A stretch of DNA of 64,000 nucleotides from Desulfovibrio desulfuricans. Its GTDB lineage: Bacteria; Desulfobacterota; Desulfovibrionia; Desulfovibrionales; Desulfovibrionaceae. The position numbers and the translations under genes were made by a program. The first letter of the stretch is position 1. Every line of letters begins with the position of its first letter. The notes under the pieces are model-generated. The model did no database searches. It had not been told where the DNA came from and worked only from the letters and a program-made list of their open reading frames with translations. Below, piece by piece: positions 19,316 to 27,867 of this stretch. Location: NCBI RefSeq assembly GCF_024460775.1, contig NZ_JANFYZ010000004.1, positions 124,001-188,000 on the forward strand, read 5' to 3'.

Positions 19316-19993
19316 TTACTTGGCGGCTTTCTTGTCTGTCTTTTTGTCAGCTTTCTTGTCCGCCTTGGCGTCTGCCTTGGCATCGGGCTTGACGGCGGCA
19401 GGCTGGGCTTCTTCCACAGCGGGGACCTTTTCCAGCTCCTGCTTGATGGCGGCCTTGAGTTCCTCGCTGGCGGTGGCGTCGGTCAACCCCGCGCGCAAAT
19501 GTTCCGCGCCGCGCTTGGGATCTTCAAGAAAATAGATGTACAGCACGCCGAGGCTGTAGCGCACGGAGGCCTCATCCTTGATCTTCACGACCTGCTCAAG
19601 GGCCTCAGCGGCTTCCTTGTGGCGACCTTGATTGTGCTGGATAACGCCGAGCAGATACAGGGGCTTGGGATTGCTCACGTCCATGGTCACGGCACGCTGG
19701 GCAAAGGTTTCTGCCGCGTCCCAGTTCTGCGCGGTCACAAGATGCTCGATCAGGTGAATAAGCGCGCCAAGATCCTGCGGATTTTCCGCCACCTGACGCA
19801 TGAGCTTGCCCACGGTCTGGGCGTCTTCGCCAGCTTCACCCCCGCCCATTCCCTGCTGTTGACGGGCCGCCACTGTAAGGTGGGGATTCTGGAACCGCGC
19901 CTTGAGCGAGGCCCCAAGCATCACAGCCAGCGCAACAGCCAGCGCGATAATGAGGATACGGGCGGAAAGGTTGCCTTTTTTCGTATCAGTCAT
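19316..19993 (-). CDS. Membrane-anchored TPR protein, CcmI-like, last gene of ccm operon
   Basis: This 225-residue protein has one N-terminal membrane helix (about 10-28), TPR-like helical repeats (about 60-175), and a low-complexity Lys/Ala/Asp tail (KADKKADKKTDKKAAK). The arrangement resembles the periplasmic TPR part of CcmI/NrfG, which holds apocytochrome c for haem attachment. The start MTDTKKGN is preferred because GGAG lies upstream and the ATG overlaps the end of ccmD by 8 bases; the longer in-frame start would run through ccmD. Its place in the ccm operon supports a chaperone role, which is inference. The tail could arise from repeat expansion. Confidence 0.75.
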   Translation of the reverse strand: MTDTKKGNLSARILIIALAVALAVMLGASLKARFQNPHLTVAARQQQGMGGGEAGEDAQTVGKLMRQVAENPQDLGALIHLIEHLVTAQNWDAAETFAQRAVTMDVSNPKPLYLLGVIQHNQGRHKEAAEALEQVVKIKDEASVRYSLGVLYIYFLEDPKRGAEHLRAGLTDATASEELKAAIKQELEKVPAVEEAQPAAVKPDAKADAKADKKADKKTDKKAAK

Positions 19994-20123
19994 GGTTGAG
20001 CATCTCCATCTGGGCAAGGCGCGCGGCCAGTGAACGCTGGCGAGCCGCCAGAAAAGCCATATACGAGCCAATGCCAATCCACACGGCGGCATTGGCCATG
20101 ATTACCCATGTCAGTGTATCCAT
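19986..20123 (-). CDS. ccmD: CcmD-like small membrane protein
   Basis: A 45-residue reading frame, MDTLTWVIMANAAVWIGIGS then a short helix and a polar tail ending MEMLNHD, is preceded by GGAGGAACT. It has one membrane helix (about 5-26) followed by a basic amphipathic stretch with AARQRSLAARLAQ, exactly the layout of CcmD. CcmD helps release holo-CcmE from the CcmABC complex. Position directly after ccmC and an 8-base overlap with the following TPR gene fit the family's gene order. It is easily missed by gene callers because of its size. Confidence 0.85.
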   Translation of the reverse strand: MDTLTWVIMANAAVWIGIGSYMAFLAARQRSLAARLAQMEMLNHD

Positions 20124-20168
20124 AGTTCCTCCGGGTGGAGTGAATGATTTCAGTTAGGGGCCGAAATA

Positions 20169-20852
20169 TCAGGCGTTCAGCCGATTCTGCGCCAGCGCGT
20201 CAAGGCGGTCGCGCAGATCAAGCTGACGCTTGCGCAGCCACACAAGGGCCGCCCACAACAGACCAAAACAGGCCACGCAGGCCATGACGGTGACGCGCAT
20301 TTCAGGTTCCAGCCCGCCGCCCTTGCTGCCAAAAACAGCCGGATGGATTGACCGCCAGATGCGCGCCGACATAAAGACCAGCGGCACATCCAGAAAGGCC
20401 ACCACGCCCACCACGGCGCACACCGTATTGCGGCGCTGCGGCGGCAGATCAAGCCCGCGCAAAACCAGATAACCCGCGTACACGAACCACATGATCAGGG
20501 TTGTGGTCAGGCGCGGATCCCACGTCCACCACACGCCCCATGAGCGGCGCGCCCAGAGCATGCCCGTGACCAGCGCAAGGCCGCCCAGCAGCACGCCCAC
20601 TTCTGCGGCGGCGGCAGCCAGCCTGTCCGCAGCGGGATTACGCCGCCACAGATAGGCCACAGATGCGCCAAACACCACAAAAAAGCTCACCAGCGCCCAC
20701 CACGACATGGGCAGGTGGATGTAAAATATCTTTTGCGCCAGCCCCAGGGTCACTTCCTCGGGGGCATAGGCAAACACAAGCCACTGACAGGCGGCAAAGG
20801 CAACGCCCCCCAGCAGGGCCAGAATCTGCGGCAACGCCGAACACTTGGGCAT
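20169..20852 (-). CDS. ccmC: Haem exporter/handling protein CcmC
   Basis: This 227-residue inner-membrane protein has six helices and the tryptophan-rich signature SWGVWWTWDPRLTTTLIMW, which in the family binds haem with two flanking periplasmic His residues (one in YIHLPMSWW). CcmC transfers haem onto CcmE. The first codon overlaps the ccmB stop (TAATG), implying translational coupling. The C-terminal tail is cytoplasmic and basic. It belongs to the ccmEFABCD operon here. Confidence 0.93.
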   Translation of the reverse strand: MPKCSALPQILALLGGVAFAACQWLVFAYAPEEVTLGLAQKIFYIHLPMSWWALVSFFVVFGASVAYLWRRNPAADRLAAAAAEVGVLLGGLALVTGMLWARRSWGVWWTWDPRLTTTLIMWFVYAGYLVLRGLDLPPQRRNTVCAVVGVVAFLDVPLVFMSARIWRSIHPAVFGSKGGGLEPEMRVTVMACVACFGLLWAALVWLRKRQLDLRDRLDALAQNRLNA

Positions 20853-21529
20853 TACTCGTCCCCCGCGTAGATGTATCCAAACAGCAAAAGCCCGGCACCC
20901 AGAAAAACGGCGTCAAAGGCGGCGGCAACGCCGAGCCACGCCCCCGGGCCATCCGGGTTGGGCGCGCCGAGCGCCTGCGCCCCCACGCTGATTCCCGCCA
21001 GCAAAAGCGGCGTCAGCAGCGGAAACAGCACAATACTCAGCAAAGACTCACGGGCGGCCTGCCCCTGCGCCAGCGCCCCAAGCAGGGAGCCGAGAGCGCA
21101 CATGCCGATATCAGTCAGCACAAGGGCCAGCAGAGCCTCGGGCAATGGCCCGCCAAGCTCCTGCCCCAGAAAAACCACCGCCGCAGGCAGAAAAACAACC
21201 TGCGCCAGCACCAGCAGAGCAAGCCCCGCGCAGCCCTTGCCAAGCCATACGGCCTGCACCGGGGCGGGGCAGAGCAAAAGCCCGAGACGGGAATTGTTAA
21301 CTTCTTCCAGCGCATAGAGCTGGTTGAAAATAAGCACCTGACAAAAGGCGGAGCTTATCCAGAACACAGCCGCAGCGCCTTGAGGAGCCATGCGCTCGCC
21401 AATGCCCTGCGACAGGCTGAATACAAAGAGCAGCAAAAGCCCGAGCAGCAAGGCCTGCACCAGCCCGCTGCCGCGCGCCAGCGTCAGGGCCAGATCCTTG
21501 CGGGCCATGGCAAACATCAGGCGCAGCAT
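20852..21529 (-). CDS. ccmB: Haem ABC exporter permease CcmB
   Basis: This 225-residue protein has about six membrane helices and the order and length expected for CcmB, the membrane subunit that pairs with CcmA. The N-terminus MLRLMFAMARKDLALTLARG resembles the conserved cytoplasmic start of CcmB, and LGLLLCPAPVQAVWLGK matches the usual conserved internal segment. It overlaps the ccmA stop by 13 bases and is itself coupled to ccmC. The complex uses ATP to release haem-loaded CcmE. Confidence 0.9.
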   Translation of the reverse strand: MLRLMFAMARKDLALTLARGSGLVQALLLGLLLLFVFSLSQGIGERMAPQGAAAVFWISSAFCQVLIFNQLYALEEVNNSRLGLLLCPAPVQAVWLGKGCAGLALLVLAQVVFLPAAVVFLGQELGGPLPEALLALVLTDIGMCALGSLLGALAQGQAARESLLSIVLFPLLTPLLLAGISVGAQALGAPNPDGPGAWLGVAAAFDAVFLGAGLLLFGYIYAGDE

Positions 21530-22224
21530 GCGGGGCCTCCCTGCGCGCGTTCAGAAGCCTCTGCGGCAGCGCCTGCCGGTGTTTCCACCGGAGCAAAGCC
21601 GCCAAAGCCAGCGGGGGAGCCGTCATAGGCCAGCTTGCGGTGTTCCAGCGCCAGCAGCCTGTCGGCCAGAGGCGCATCGCCCGCCAGATCGTGGCTGATA
21701 AGCACCACGCAGGCTCCGCGTTGCCGCGCTGCAAGAATCTCTCGCCGCAGCAGCGCCAGCGAGGCCACATCAAGGCCGGTGCCGGGTTCGTCCAGCAGGA
21801 GCACGTCCGGGGCCTGCATGAGCACCCGTGCCAGATTGAGGCGCTGGGCCATGCCGCGCGAGAACACGCCCGCCCGTTCGTGGGCATGGGCTTCCAGCCC
21901 CACGCGGGCCAGCCCTGCCATGATGTCGTCACGCGTCAGCTTGAGGCCGTATGCATCGCGCCAGAAGGCCAGATTTTCCACCGCCGTGAGGCCGGGATAC
22001 AGAAAGGTAGCGTGCCCCAGATAGCCCACGCGGGCCTGATCTGCCACGTTGGCAGCGCCAGCGCTTGGGCGGGAAAGCCCTGCCATAATGCGCATGAGGG
22101 TGCTCTTGCCCGCGCCGTTGCCGCCCACGAGCAGCGAGACACTGCCCGCAGCAAGAGCGCAGCTTACGTCTTTAAAGACGACCTTGACGCCATAGACCTT
22201 GGCAACGCGCACAAGTTCCAGCAA
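21517..22224 (-). CDS. ccmA: Haem ABC exporter ATPase CcmA
   Basis: This 235-residue cytoplasmic ATPase has a Walker A motif GGNGAGKST (34-42), an ABC signature-like FSRGMAQRLNLARV, and Walker B DVLLLDEPGTGLD. Length matches single-domain CcmA. Its energy drives release of haem-CcmE from CcmC/D. The last residues are Ala/Glu rich and overlap ccmB. It lies 15 bases after ccmF. Confidence 0.93.
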   Translation of the reverse strand: MLELVRVAKVYGVKVVFKDVSCALAAGSVSLLVGGNGAGKSTLMRIMAGLSRPSAGAANVADQARVGYLGHATFLYPGLTAVENLAFWRDAYGLKLTRDDIMAGLARVGLEAHAHERAGVFSRGMAQRLNLARVLMQAPDVLLLDEPGTGLDVASLALLRREILAARQRGACVVLISHDLAGDAPLADRLLALEHRKLAYDGSPAGFGGFAPVETPAGAAAEASERAQGGPACCA

Positions 22225-22239
22225 GAGGGCCTCCTGCGG

Positions 22240-24156
22240 CTAGGCCGCGCTGTTCTCGCTGTCCGACTCCGGCGCGGGATTCTTGCGGCGGCGCAGACCG
22301 GCGAGGGGCAGAAGGCACATGATGGTGCCGCCGATCCACAGCCAGTTGACCAGCGGTTCCACGCTGACCTTGACCACAACCCTGGAACTTTCATCCAGCC
22401 CCAGCAGGGAGGCGTAGATTTCGTTGCCAAGGCCGGGGATCACGTCCACTTCGGAGAACTGCATGGTGCCGAACTTGTCGTACAGGCGGCGCTCCGGCGC
22501 GACAATGCCTATGGATTTGCCGTCCTTGAAGATTTCCAGCCGCGCGGCGATAAATTCATGGTCAACGCGGCGGCCCTCGCCCAGTTCGAGCAGGGTAGCA
22601 GTATAGCTGCCCACGGTGCTGCTTTCGCCCTTGGCGAGGATCATTTCGCGGTCAGTGGTGTACGGGCCTGAAAAGGATATGCCGATGGCGACCAGCGCCA
22701 TGCCGATGTGCGCGCCCAACGCCCCGATGGTGACAGGCTGCGAGCGGTTGGCCTTGTCTGCCAGCAGCATGACGGCCCCAAGCACGATAGCTACAGCGGC
22801 GGAAGCGCCCAGCAGGGCCGTGGGCTGATGGTAGCCCAGCGCCCAGATAACCCCGGCGCTGGCCACAAAGGCCCCGATCACGGCAAAAAAGCCCTTTTTG
22901 TTGCGCAGGCCCCCGCCCCAGCCAAGCCAGGGGCAGGCCGCCATCATCACCACCAGCAACGCGCCGAGGGGCAGGCACACGCGGTTGTAGAAGCGGGCGT
23001 CAAGGCCGCGCGGCGCGGCAGACCACAACTTGCTGATGACGGGCCACATGGTGGCAACCAGAATAATCACGGCAAGCGCCAGCAGCACCCAGGCCACAAG
23101 GGTCAGAAAGCCCTCGCGGCTTTCAAGCCCGGCAAGGGGTTTGCCGGTTTTGGGCGTGGCAAAGGGAATCCACAGGGCAATGACAAGGCCGCCCAGCACA
23201 AAGATGGTCAGGGGCGTCCCCACGCTGCCGTCGCCAAAGGCGTGCACGGAGTCAATAACGCCGCTGCGCACGAGGTAGGTGGCAAAAAAGGCCGAAACCG
23301 TGGTGAGCACCATCATGGCAACGTTGACGCGCCCAAGCTTGCCCCGGCGGTCTTCAACAATCAGGGTATGCAGCGAGGCCGTGGCGATAAGCCAGGGCAC
23401 CAGAGATGCGTTTTCGACTGGATCCCATGCCCAGTAGCCGCCCCAGCCAAGCTCCATGTAGGCCCACCATGCACCAAGCACGATGCCCGCCGTAAGGAAG
23501 AGCCACGCCAGAATGATGAAGGGCCGCGAAAGGCGGAACCACGAGCCTTCGCTGCTGCTCTGCCCCGAAAGACACTGGGCCAGCGCCAGACAGGCAGGCA
23601 CGGCAAAGCCGCCGTAACCAAGGAACAGCAACGGCGGATGAAAGATCATACCGGGATTCTGGAGCAGGGGGTTCAGGCCGTTGCCGTCTGCCGGAACAGG
23701 CGATTGCAGCACAAAGGGATTGCTCCAGCTGGTGAGGATGAGGGCAAAAAAGCCCATGATGATGTAAAAAAAGCTCCAGTACCACAGGCGCGTAGGGCGG
23801 CTGAGGTTTCTGTAGGCCCGCGTGAGGGCAAAGGCGCTGCCGCTCAGGCCCACTGCCAGCGCCCAGAAGAGCATGGAGCCGGGCTGCCCGGCCCAGAAGG
23901 CCGTGAGGCGGTAAAATACGGGCAGTACGCGGTCAGTATAGCTGGCAACGTAGGCCACGCTGAAGTCGTTCCAGAACAGGGCGTGCAGCAGCAGTGCCGA
24001 GGCCAGCAAGAGCGCGCCGCTGATAACGAGGTGGGCTTTTTCCACCACGGCGAGGGAGTCTTCCCGGTTTTGCCACAATTGCAGAAGGGCCAGACCACAG
24101 CCGCCAAGTGCGGCCAGCAGGGCCACCAGTTGAAGGGCAAAGGCAAAAACGTACAT
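22240..24156 (-). CDS. ccmF: Cytochrome c haem lyase subunit CcmF
   Basis: This large 638-residue membrane protein carries the WWD signature in GGYWAWDPVENASLVPWL, and many helices. It is the core of the haem lyase that takes haem from CcmE and attaches it to CxxCH of apocytochromes. In most bacteria it acts with CcmH; no ccmH or ccmG is found in this operon. A C-terminal periplasmic domain and final helix are present, ending in a short charged tail. It follows ccmE after 222 bases that show no gene. Confidence 0.93.
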   Translation of the reverse strand: MYVFAFALQLVALLAALGGCGLALLQLWQNREDSLAVVEKAHLVISGALLLASALLLHALFWNDFSVAYVASYTDRVLPVFYRLTAFWAGQPGSMLFWALAVGLSGSAFALTRAYRNLSRPTRLWYWSFFYIIMGFFALILTSWSNPFVLQSPVPADGNGLNPLLQNPGMIFHPPLLFLGYGGFAVPACLALAQCLSGQSSSEGSWFRLSRPFIILAWLFLTAGIVLGAWWAYMELGWGGYWAWDPVENASLVPWLIATASLHTLIVEDRRGKLGRVNVAMMVLTTVSAFFATYLVRSGVIDSVHAFGDGSVGTPLTIFVLGGLVIALWIPFATPKTGKPLAGLESREGFLTLVAWVLLALAVIILVATMWPVISKLWSAAPRGLDARFYNRVCLPLGALLVVMMAACPWLGWGGGLRNKKGFFAVIGAFVASAGVIWALGYHQPTALLGASAAVAIVLGAVMLLADKANRSQPVTIGALGAHIGMALVAIGISFSGPYTTDREMILAKGESSTVGSYTATLLELGEGRRVDHEFIAARLEIFKDGKSIGIVAPERRLYDKFGTMQFSEVDVIPGLGNEIYASLLGLDESSRVVVKVSVEPLVNWLWIGGTIMCLLPLAGLRRRKNPAPESDSENSAA

Positions 24157-24378
24157 AAGACTCCTTTATCCCGCTGAGGGGGCGGCCCGCCGCAGGGCGG
24201 GGCGTTGCTATCGTTTGGGCATCGGGTGCCCGATTACGGCTCTGCGCACTGAACTGAAACCCGGCCATCTTTGCAGGGAAAGCCCGCGACCGTGGCCTGC
24301 ATATGGCCCGCAACTATTGACAGGGCGAAGGGCAGTCAGGCCAATCGCACTCGCAAACGGCAATGCCGCTGAGCAGGC

Positions 24379-24792
24379 TCAGCTATTGCGGTTCTCTTTC
24401 TGGTATTTGGAGGGGCATTTGGTCATGAGCGTCTTGGCCTGAAAGCGGCCTTCCGGCCCCATGCCGCCTTCAACAATAACTTCCGCGCCAGCCTTGAAGG
24501 TATCCGGCACCGCGCCGGAGTAGCTTATCTGGATGGTCTGGCTGGCGTTGTCCTTGTCTTCAAGGCGAAAATCCACACCGGGCGCGCCCCGGTGCTTCTC
24601 AATGCCGTCTTCGGCCACAGTACCAAAAAGCCGCGCAGCCACGAGTTTTTCGGGCGTTGCGGCCTTGGCTTCCGACACGTTCAGAAAATACACGCTGTTT
24701 TCAGAAAAGCCGGAATATGCAAGATAGCCCACCCCGCCCAAAAAGAGCAGCAGCGCGGCTATGTAGATGCCAGTATTTTTTTTGCGGGCCAT
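24379..24792 (-). CDS. ccmE: Haem chaperone CcmE, Cys (CX3Y) variant
   Basis: This 137-residue protein has an N-terminal membrane anchor (about 8-27) and an OB-fold periplasmic domain. Classical CcmE binds haem through a His near the C-terminus. Here the corresponding region reads TKCPSKY, with Cys126 and Tyr130, the CX3Y form described for Desulfovibrio and archaea in systems lacking CcmG and CcmH. It is the first gene of the operon. The start MARKKN is chosen because AGGAG lies just upstream; an in-frame ATG 18 bases earlier would place that site inside the coding sequence. Confidence 0.92.
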   Translation of the reverse strand: MARKKNTGIYIAALLLFLGGVGYLAYSGFSENSVYFLNVSEAKAATPEKLVAARLFGTVAEDGIEKHRGAPGVDFRLEDKDNASQTIQISYSGAVPDTFKAGAEVIVEGGMGPEGRFQAKTLMTKCPSKYQKENRNS

Positions 24793-25285
24793 GCGTTTCT
24801 CCTGAAACATTGGGTCATGTTTGGTGCTGCCCGAAAGGGGCCATGACCTTCGGCCTGTTGCGCCGCAGGGGCGCGCAGACCGAACCTGCCGGGCTGGGGC
24901 TTTTGCCCTGGGCCGCCCGGCCCTGATTGCTCAAAACCTTACGCTATTTTACACCTGCTGACAAGATAGGAATTATTTTTAATAGAAGTATAACGCAGCT
25001 TGGGGCGCGGGTTCTGTGATTGCGGTCACACTTGCTGCAAGCTTTGTGTGCGGGCGCACACGACTGCATCAACAGGCAAGCACGAGCGGCATCCGCACAA
25101 GCGCACGCATAAGCACACAGGCAAGGCAGAATGCGGCCTGCGTCTTATCATACTACTGCAATAAGATTTCTGCCGCAAGGGATAATACAATTATTCCTCG
25201 CTGCCCAAGCCGCTCCAGATGGCGCGAAAATGCGGCACGCCGATTTTGCAAGCCGGACGTGGCGGGCGCAGCACTGGGTAACAGA
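24793..25285. other. Intergenic region upstream of ccmE
   Basis: No gene is supported in this stretch. Read on the minus strand, TTGTCA and TAAGGT with 17-base spacing (near 24934-24962) are a weak promoter candidate for the ccm operon. Farther upstream lies a perfect CRP/FNR-type palindrome (25015-25030). The remainder, next to the end of the CBS-domain gene, shows nothing recognisable. Confidence 0.4.
25015..25030. promoter_or_regulatory. CRP/FNR-family binding-site-like palindrome
   Basis: TGTGATTGCGGTCACA is a perfect TGTGA-N6-TCACA palindrome. It lies about 220 bases upstream of ccmE and 255 bases past the end of the CBS-domain gene. Desulfovibrio species encode several CRP/FNR regulators with this type of target. 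Which gene it controls is uncertain. Confidence 0.5.
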
Positions 25286-26323
25286 TCAGCCCTGACGGTT
25301 CACGCTCAGTTCGCGCCGCCGCTGCCGGGCCAGCGCGCGCAGATCATCCACATTATCGCTTTCGTCCACAATTTCGCTGCCGAGGATTTCTTCCAGCACG
25401 TCTTCCAGCGACACCACGCCAGCAAGCCCACCGTATTCATCCAGCACCACAAAAAGATGCACACGGGCCTTGAGCAGATCGTGCAGCAGCACATCAAGCG
25501 TCTGGTTCTCAAGGATAAAGTGCGCCGGGCGCATGATCTTGCCGAGGGTCACATCCTTGCGGCCCTCGTTTATGCAGCGGCCCAGGGTGCGGCGCTCCAC
25601 CACGCCCACGATGTCTTCGTTATTGTCGCCGTACACGGGTATGCGGCTGAAATGCCAGGTGCGCTGGTCTGTATAGGCCTGCTCCACGGTGAGGTCGTCC
25701 GGCAGCTCAAAAACCACCGTGCGGGGGGTCATGATCTCGCGCACACGCTTTTGGTCCAGCGCCAGCACGTTGCGGATAAAGGCTTCTTCATAAGGTTTGA
25801 TGCGCCCCGCCTGACGCGAAAGGCTCGTTACGGCGCGGATGTCGTCCTCGGAGATGACCGGGCCAGCGGACGGCGGGGACACAAGCCGCGTTATCATGCT
25901 CGTAACCCACAGCAGGGGCGACATGAGCTTGACCATGATGGCAAGCGGGCGGGCGAGCATTACGCCGAGCGGCTCCGCCTTAGTCACGCCCAGATTCTTG
26001 GGCAGGATTTCGCCCATTGTCAGAATCAACACCGTAAAGCCCACGGCAAAAATCGACATGTATTCCGGCCCGTACACGGCCAGAAAGGCCGCGCCCGCCA
26101 CCGTGGCCCCGGCGGTGTTGGCAATGGTGTTGAGCGTGAGGATGGCGGCAATGGGTTTGTCCACCTGGGTGCGCAGGGCGTACAGCAGCTCGCCGGACTT
26201 GCTCCCGGACTTGCGCAGCCGCTCGATGGTTGACCACGAAAGGGAATACAGCACCGTCTCAAGCAGCGAACAGGTAAAGGAAACGGCAACAGCAATGACA
26301 ACGGCCAGAACAAGGGTGAGCAT
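25286..26323 (-). CDS. CNNM/CorC-type DUF21 and CBS-domain membrane protein
   Basis: This 345-residue protein has an N-terminal DUF21 membrane domain (about 1-150, four hydrophobic segments, with SLLETVLYSLSWSTIERLR and GEILPKNLGV) and a C-terminal pair of CBS domains (about 190-325, with REIMTPRTVVFELPDDLTVEQA and DEYGGLAGVVSLEDVLEEILG). The family, often labelled hemolysin-like or CorC, includes Mg2+ transporters and regulators. It lacks the usual third C-terminal CorC_HlyC domain because the sequence ends soon after the second CBS. It stands alone between the ccm region and a tRNA. Transport activity is inferred. Confidence 0.87.
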   Translation of the reverse strand: MLTLVLAVVIAVAVSFTCSLLETVLYSLSWSTIERLRKSGSKSGELLYALRTQVDKPIAAILTLNTIANTAGATVAGAAFLAVYGPEYMSIFAVGFTVLILTMGEILPKNLGVTKAEPLGVMLARPLAIMVKLMSPLLWVTSMITRLVSPPSAGPVISEDDIRAVTSLSRQAGRIKPYEEAFIRNVLALDQKRVREIMTPRTVVFELPDDLTVEQAYTDQRTWHFSRIPVYGDNNEDIVGVVERRTLGRCINEGRKDVTLGKIMRPAHFILENQTLDVLLHDLLKARVHLFVVLDEYGGLAGVVSLEDVLEEILGSEIVDESDNVDDLRALARQRRRELSVNRQG

Positions 26324-26676
26324 GGCGAAACATCCGAAGGATTTGATGCGGCGGGTCGCCCTGCAAAACGCAAGGCGGCGCTGACAGCCGAAGTTTAGCC
26401 CCGCGCGGGCCTGTTTGCAATCGCTGGGGCGTTGAGCGAGGGGCGAATGTGGATGCTGACCAGCAAAACCAGCCGCAATCTCAACGAATGAAATGAAAAA
26501 AAGGAACGACAGTTACTGCGGCAACTGGCAAGTGAGATTATGCCGACTGGAAAACGTGGCCCCGGAGCAAAAATATTTTTGAGAAGTAAAATGCAACATC
26601 ACTGCGCCAATAAAGGATTTCAGCCTCAGGTAATCACTTTTAAATGAGGCTCTTTCAAAAAAATTTATTAATTTCC
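26324..26676. other. Intergenic region before tRNA-fMet
   Basis: No open reading frame of convincing composition is seen. The part nearest 26324 probably holds the promoter of the minus-strand CBS gene, and the part after 26560 is A/T-rich and leads into the tRNA promoter. Confidence 0.4.
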
Positions 26677-26705
26677 TTGACAGTCAGGGGCCAAGCGCTT
26701 AGATA
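26677..26705 (+). promoter_or_regulatory. Sigma-70 promoter of tRNA-fMet
   Basis: A consensus TTGACA (26677-26682) and TAGATA (26700-26705) are 17 bases apart. The tRNA starts 33 bases after the -10 element. Confidence 0.85.
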
Positions 26706-26737
26706 TCTGTTCTCGCAGCGAGAAACGCTGCACGTGT

Positions 26738-26814
<77 letters not shown>

Positions 26815-26822
26815 GATAATAC

Positions 26823-26857
26823 AAGCCCTTACGGAGACGAGCCGTAAGGGCTTTTTT
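26823..26857 (+). terminator. Terminator of tRNA-fMet
   Basis: AAGCCCTTACGG (26823-26834) pairs perfectly with 26842-26853 across a 7-base loop, followed by T residues to 26857. Confidence 0.92.
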
Positions 26858-26887
26858 GTTTAAAGACTGCAATGGACTTTGCCACTC

Positions 26888-27490
26888 TTACGCGCTATCC
26901 CAAATTTGTTCTATGTAAGCAATCTCTGCCTGCAAAAAAATAGAGCCTGACTCATGAAGTTGCCTAATGGGGAATAGCTTTCCTTGGTGAAGATCTAAAA
27001 ATGAAAATACTGTATTCTGTGGGCACTTTGGAGCCAATTCATTGTAGAATAGAAATGCAGCAACTTCGAGTTTACCTTTGGAAAGGGCATCCTTATTCAT
27101 GTGCAATTTTATAACATTTATAGTACCATTAGCCTCTTCAAATGCCAATTCAGGATGGATTTTGATACCAATTTTATTGGGTCGATAGTATGCTTTTGGC
27201 GGATCATACCAAATTAAGCCACGGTGTTTGCCGAGCCAAGCAAGCATATTATCTGCAATAATTCTGTAATTCGCTTGCCTAGCCACAGAGGCTCTCGATA
27301 CTGCATCTGAAATACAATTTATATCATCACTCGATGATAGCACATCAATAATTTTTTCGCGTAATCCTTTATAGTAATCTGTTGCGGGGCTGTATACTCG
27401 TTTTTTTATATTCCTAATCTTAGAAAGTTTTGTCGTACCAGGACTTTGCACAATATTAATAAAGTCAGTGAATGTAATATCTTGCGACAT
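26888..27490 (-). CDS. AT-rich hypothetical protein of unknown function
   Basis: I do not recognise this 200-residue protein. It has no signal peptide or membrane segment and looks like a soluble, mixed alpha/beta cytoplasmic protein with a basic N-terminal half (KIRNIKKRVYSPATDYYKG). The start MSQDIT is chosen because GGGAGGT lies 5-6 bases upstream. Base composition and codon use (many A/T-ending codons, such as AAA and ATA) differ sharply from every neighbour. It begins right after the tRNA-fMet terminator, a frequent insertion point for foreign DNA. No integrase or flanking repeat is visible. Transfer is inferred, and function is open. Confidence 0.65.
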   Translation of the reverse strand: MSQDITFTDFINIVQSPGTTKLSKIRNIKKRVYSPATDYYKGLREKIIDVLSSSDDINCISDAVSRASVARQANYRIIADNMLAWLGKHRGLIWYDPPKAYYRPNKIGIKIHPELAFEEANGTINVIKLHMNKDALSKGKLEVAAFLFYNELAPKCPQNTVFSFLDLHQGKLFPIRQLHESGSIFLQAEIAYIEQIWDSA

Positions 27491-27867
27491 AATACCTCCC
27501 ACGACGAAACAATGTTGAAAATTGCCCCTTTTTATGAAGGCAAAGATCTATCTATTAGTGCAACAAATGAGACAGACAACACTCCGCGGTTATTCATGAA
27601 ACGCTATCCCCTATACACAATTTTCCAGACCTCCTGTGAACTAGACAATGCAATTGCAATTCTATGAGATCCATAGCGCCAAAACATCTAAGACAATCGC
27701 CCTTCCGATCAATATCGATAAAAACTTACCGCAAAAAAATCAACTCCGACATATCCCAGAATTTGGAATAGGCAAAAGACTGCGGGTATAAGATCTTATT
27801 AAAATTTTATGCATCGCTGTGACACGACCAGAATAATGTTCGTCGCCATTCATTTTTATCTCCCCCC
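27491..27867. other. AT-rich intergenic stretch
   Basis: This region continues the AT-rich composition of the orphan gene until about 27800, then returns to GC-rich sequence. It probably includes the orphan's promoter. A plus-strand frame of up to 73 codons overlaps the start of the orphan gene but has no ribosome-binding site. Nothing else is seen. Confidence 0.4.

Noticed and set aside
22708-24177. A 489-codon plus-strand frame opposite ccmF
   Set aside because: It is rich in Gly, Lys and Gln as expected opposite a membrane protein, and ccmF is certain.
27446-27667. Small plus-strand frame overlapping the AT-rich orphan's start
   Set aside because: It has no ribosome-binding site at any ATG and overlaps the well-supported start of the minus-strand gene.
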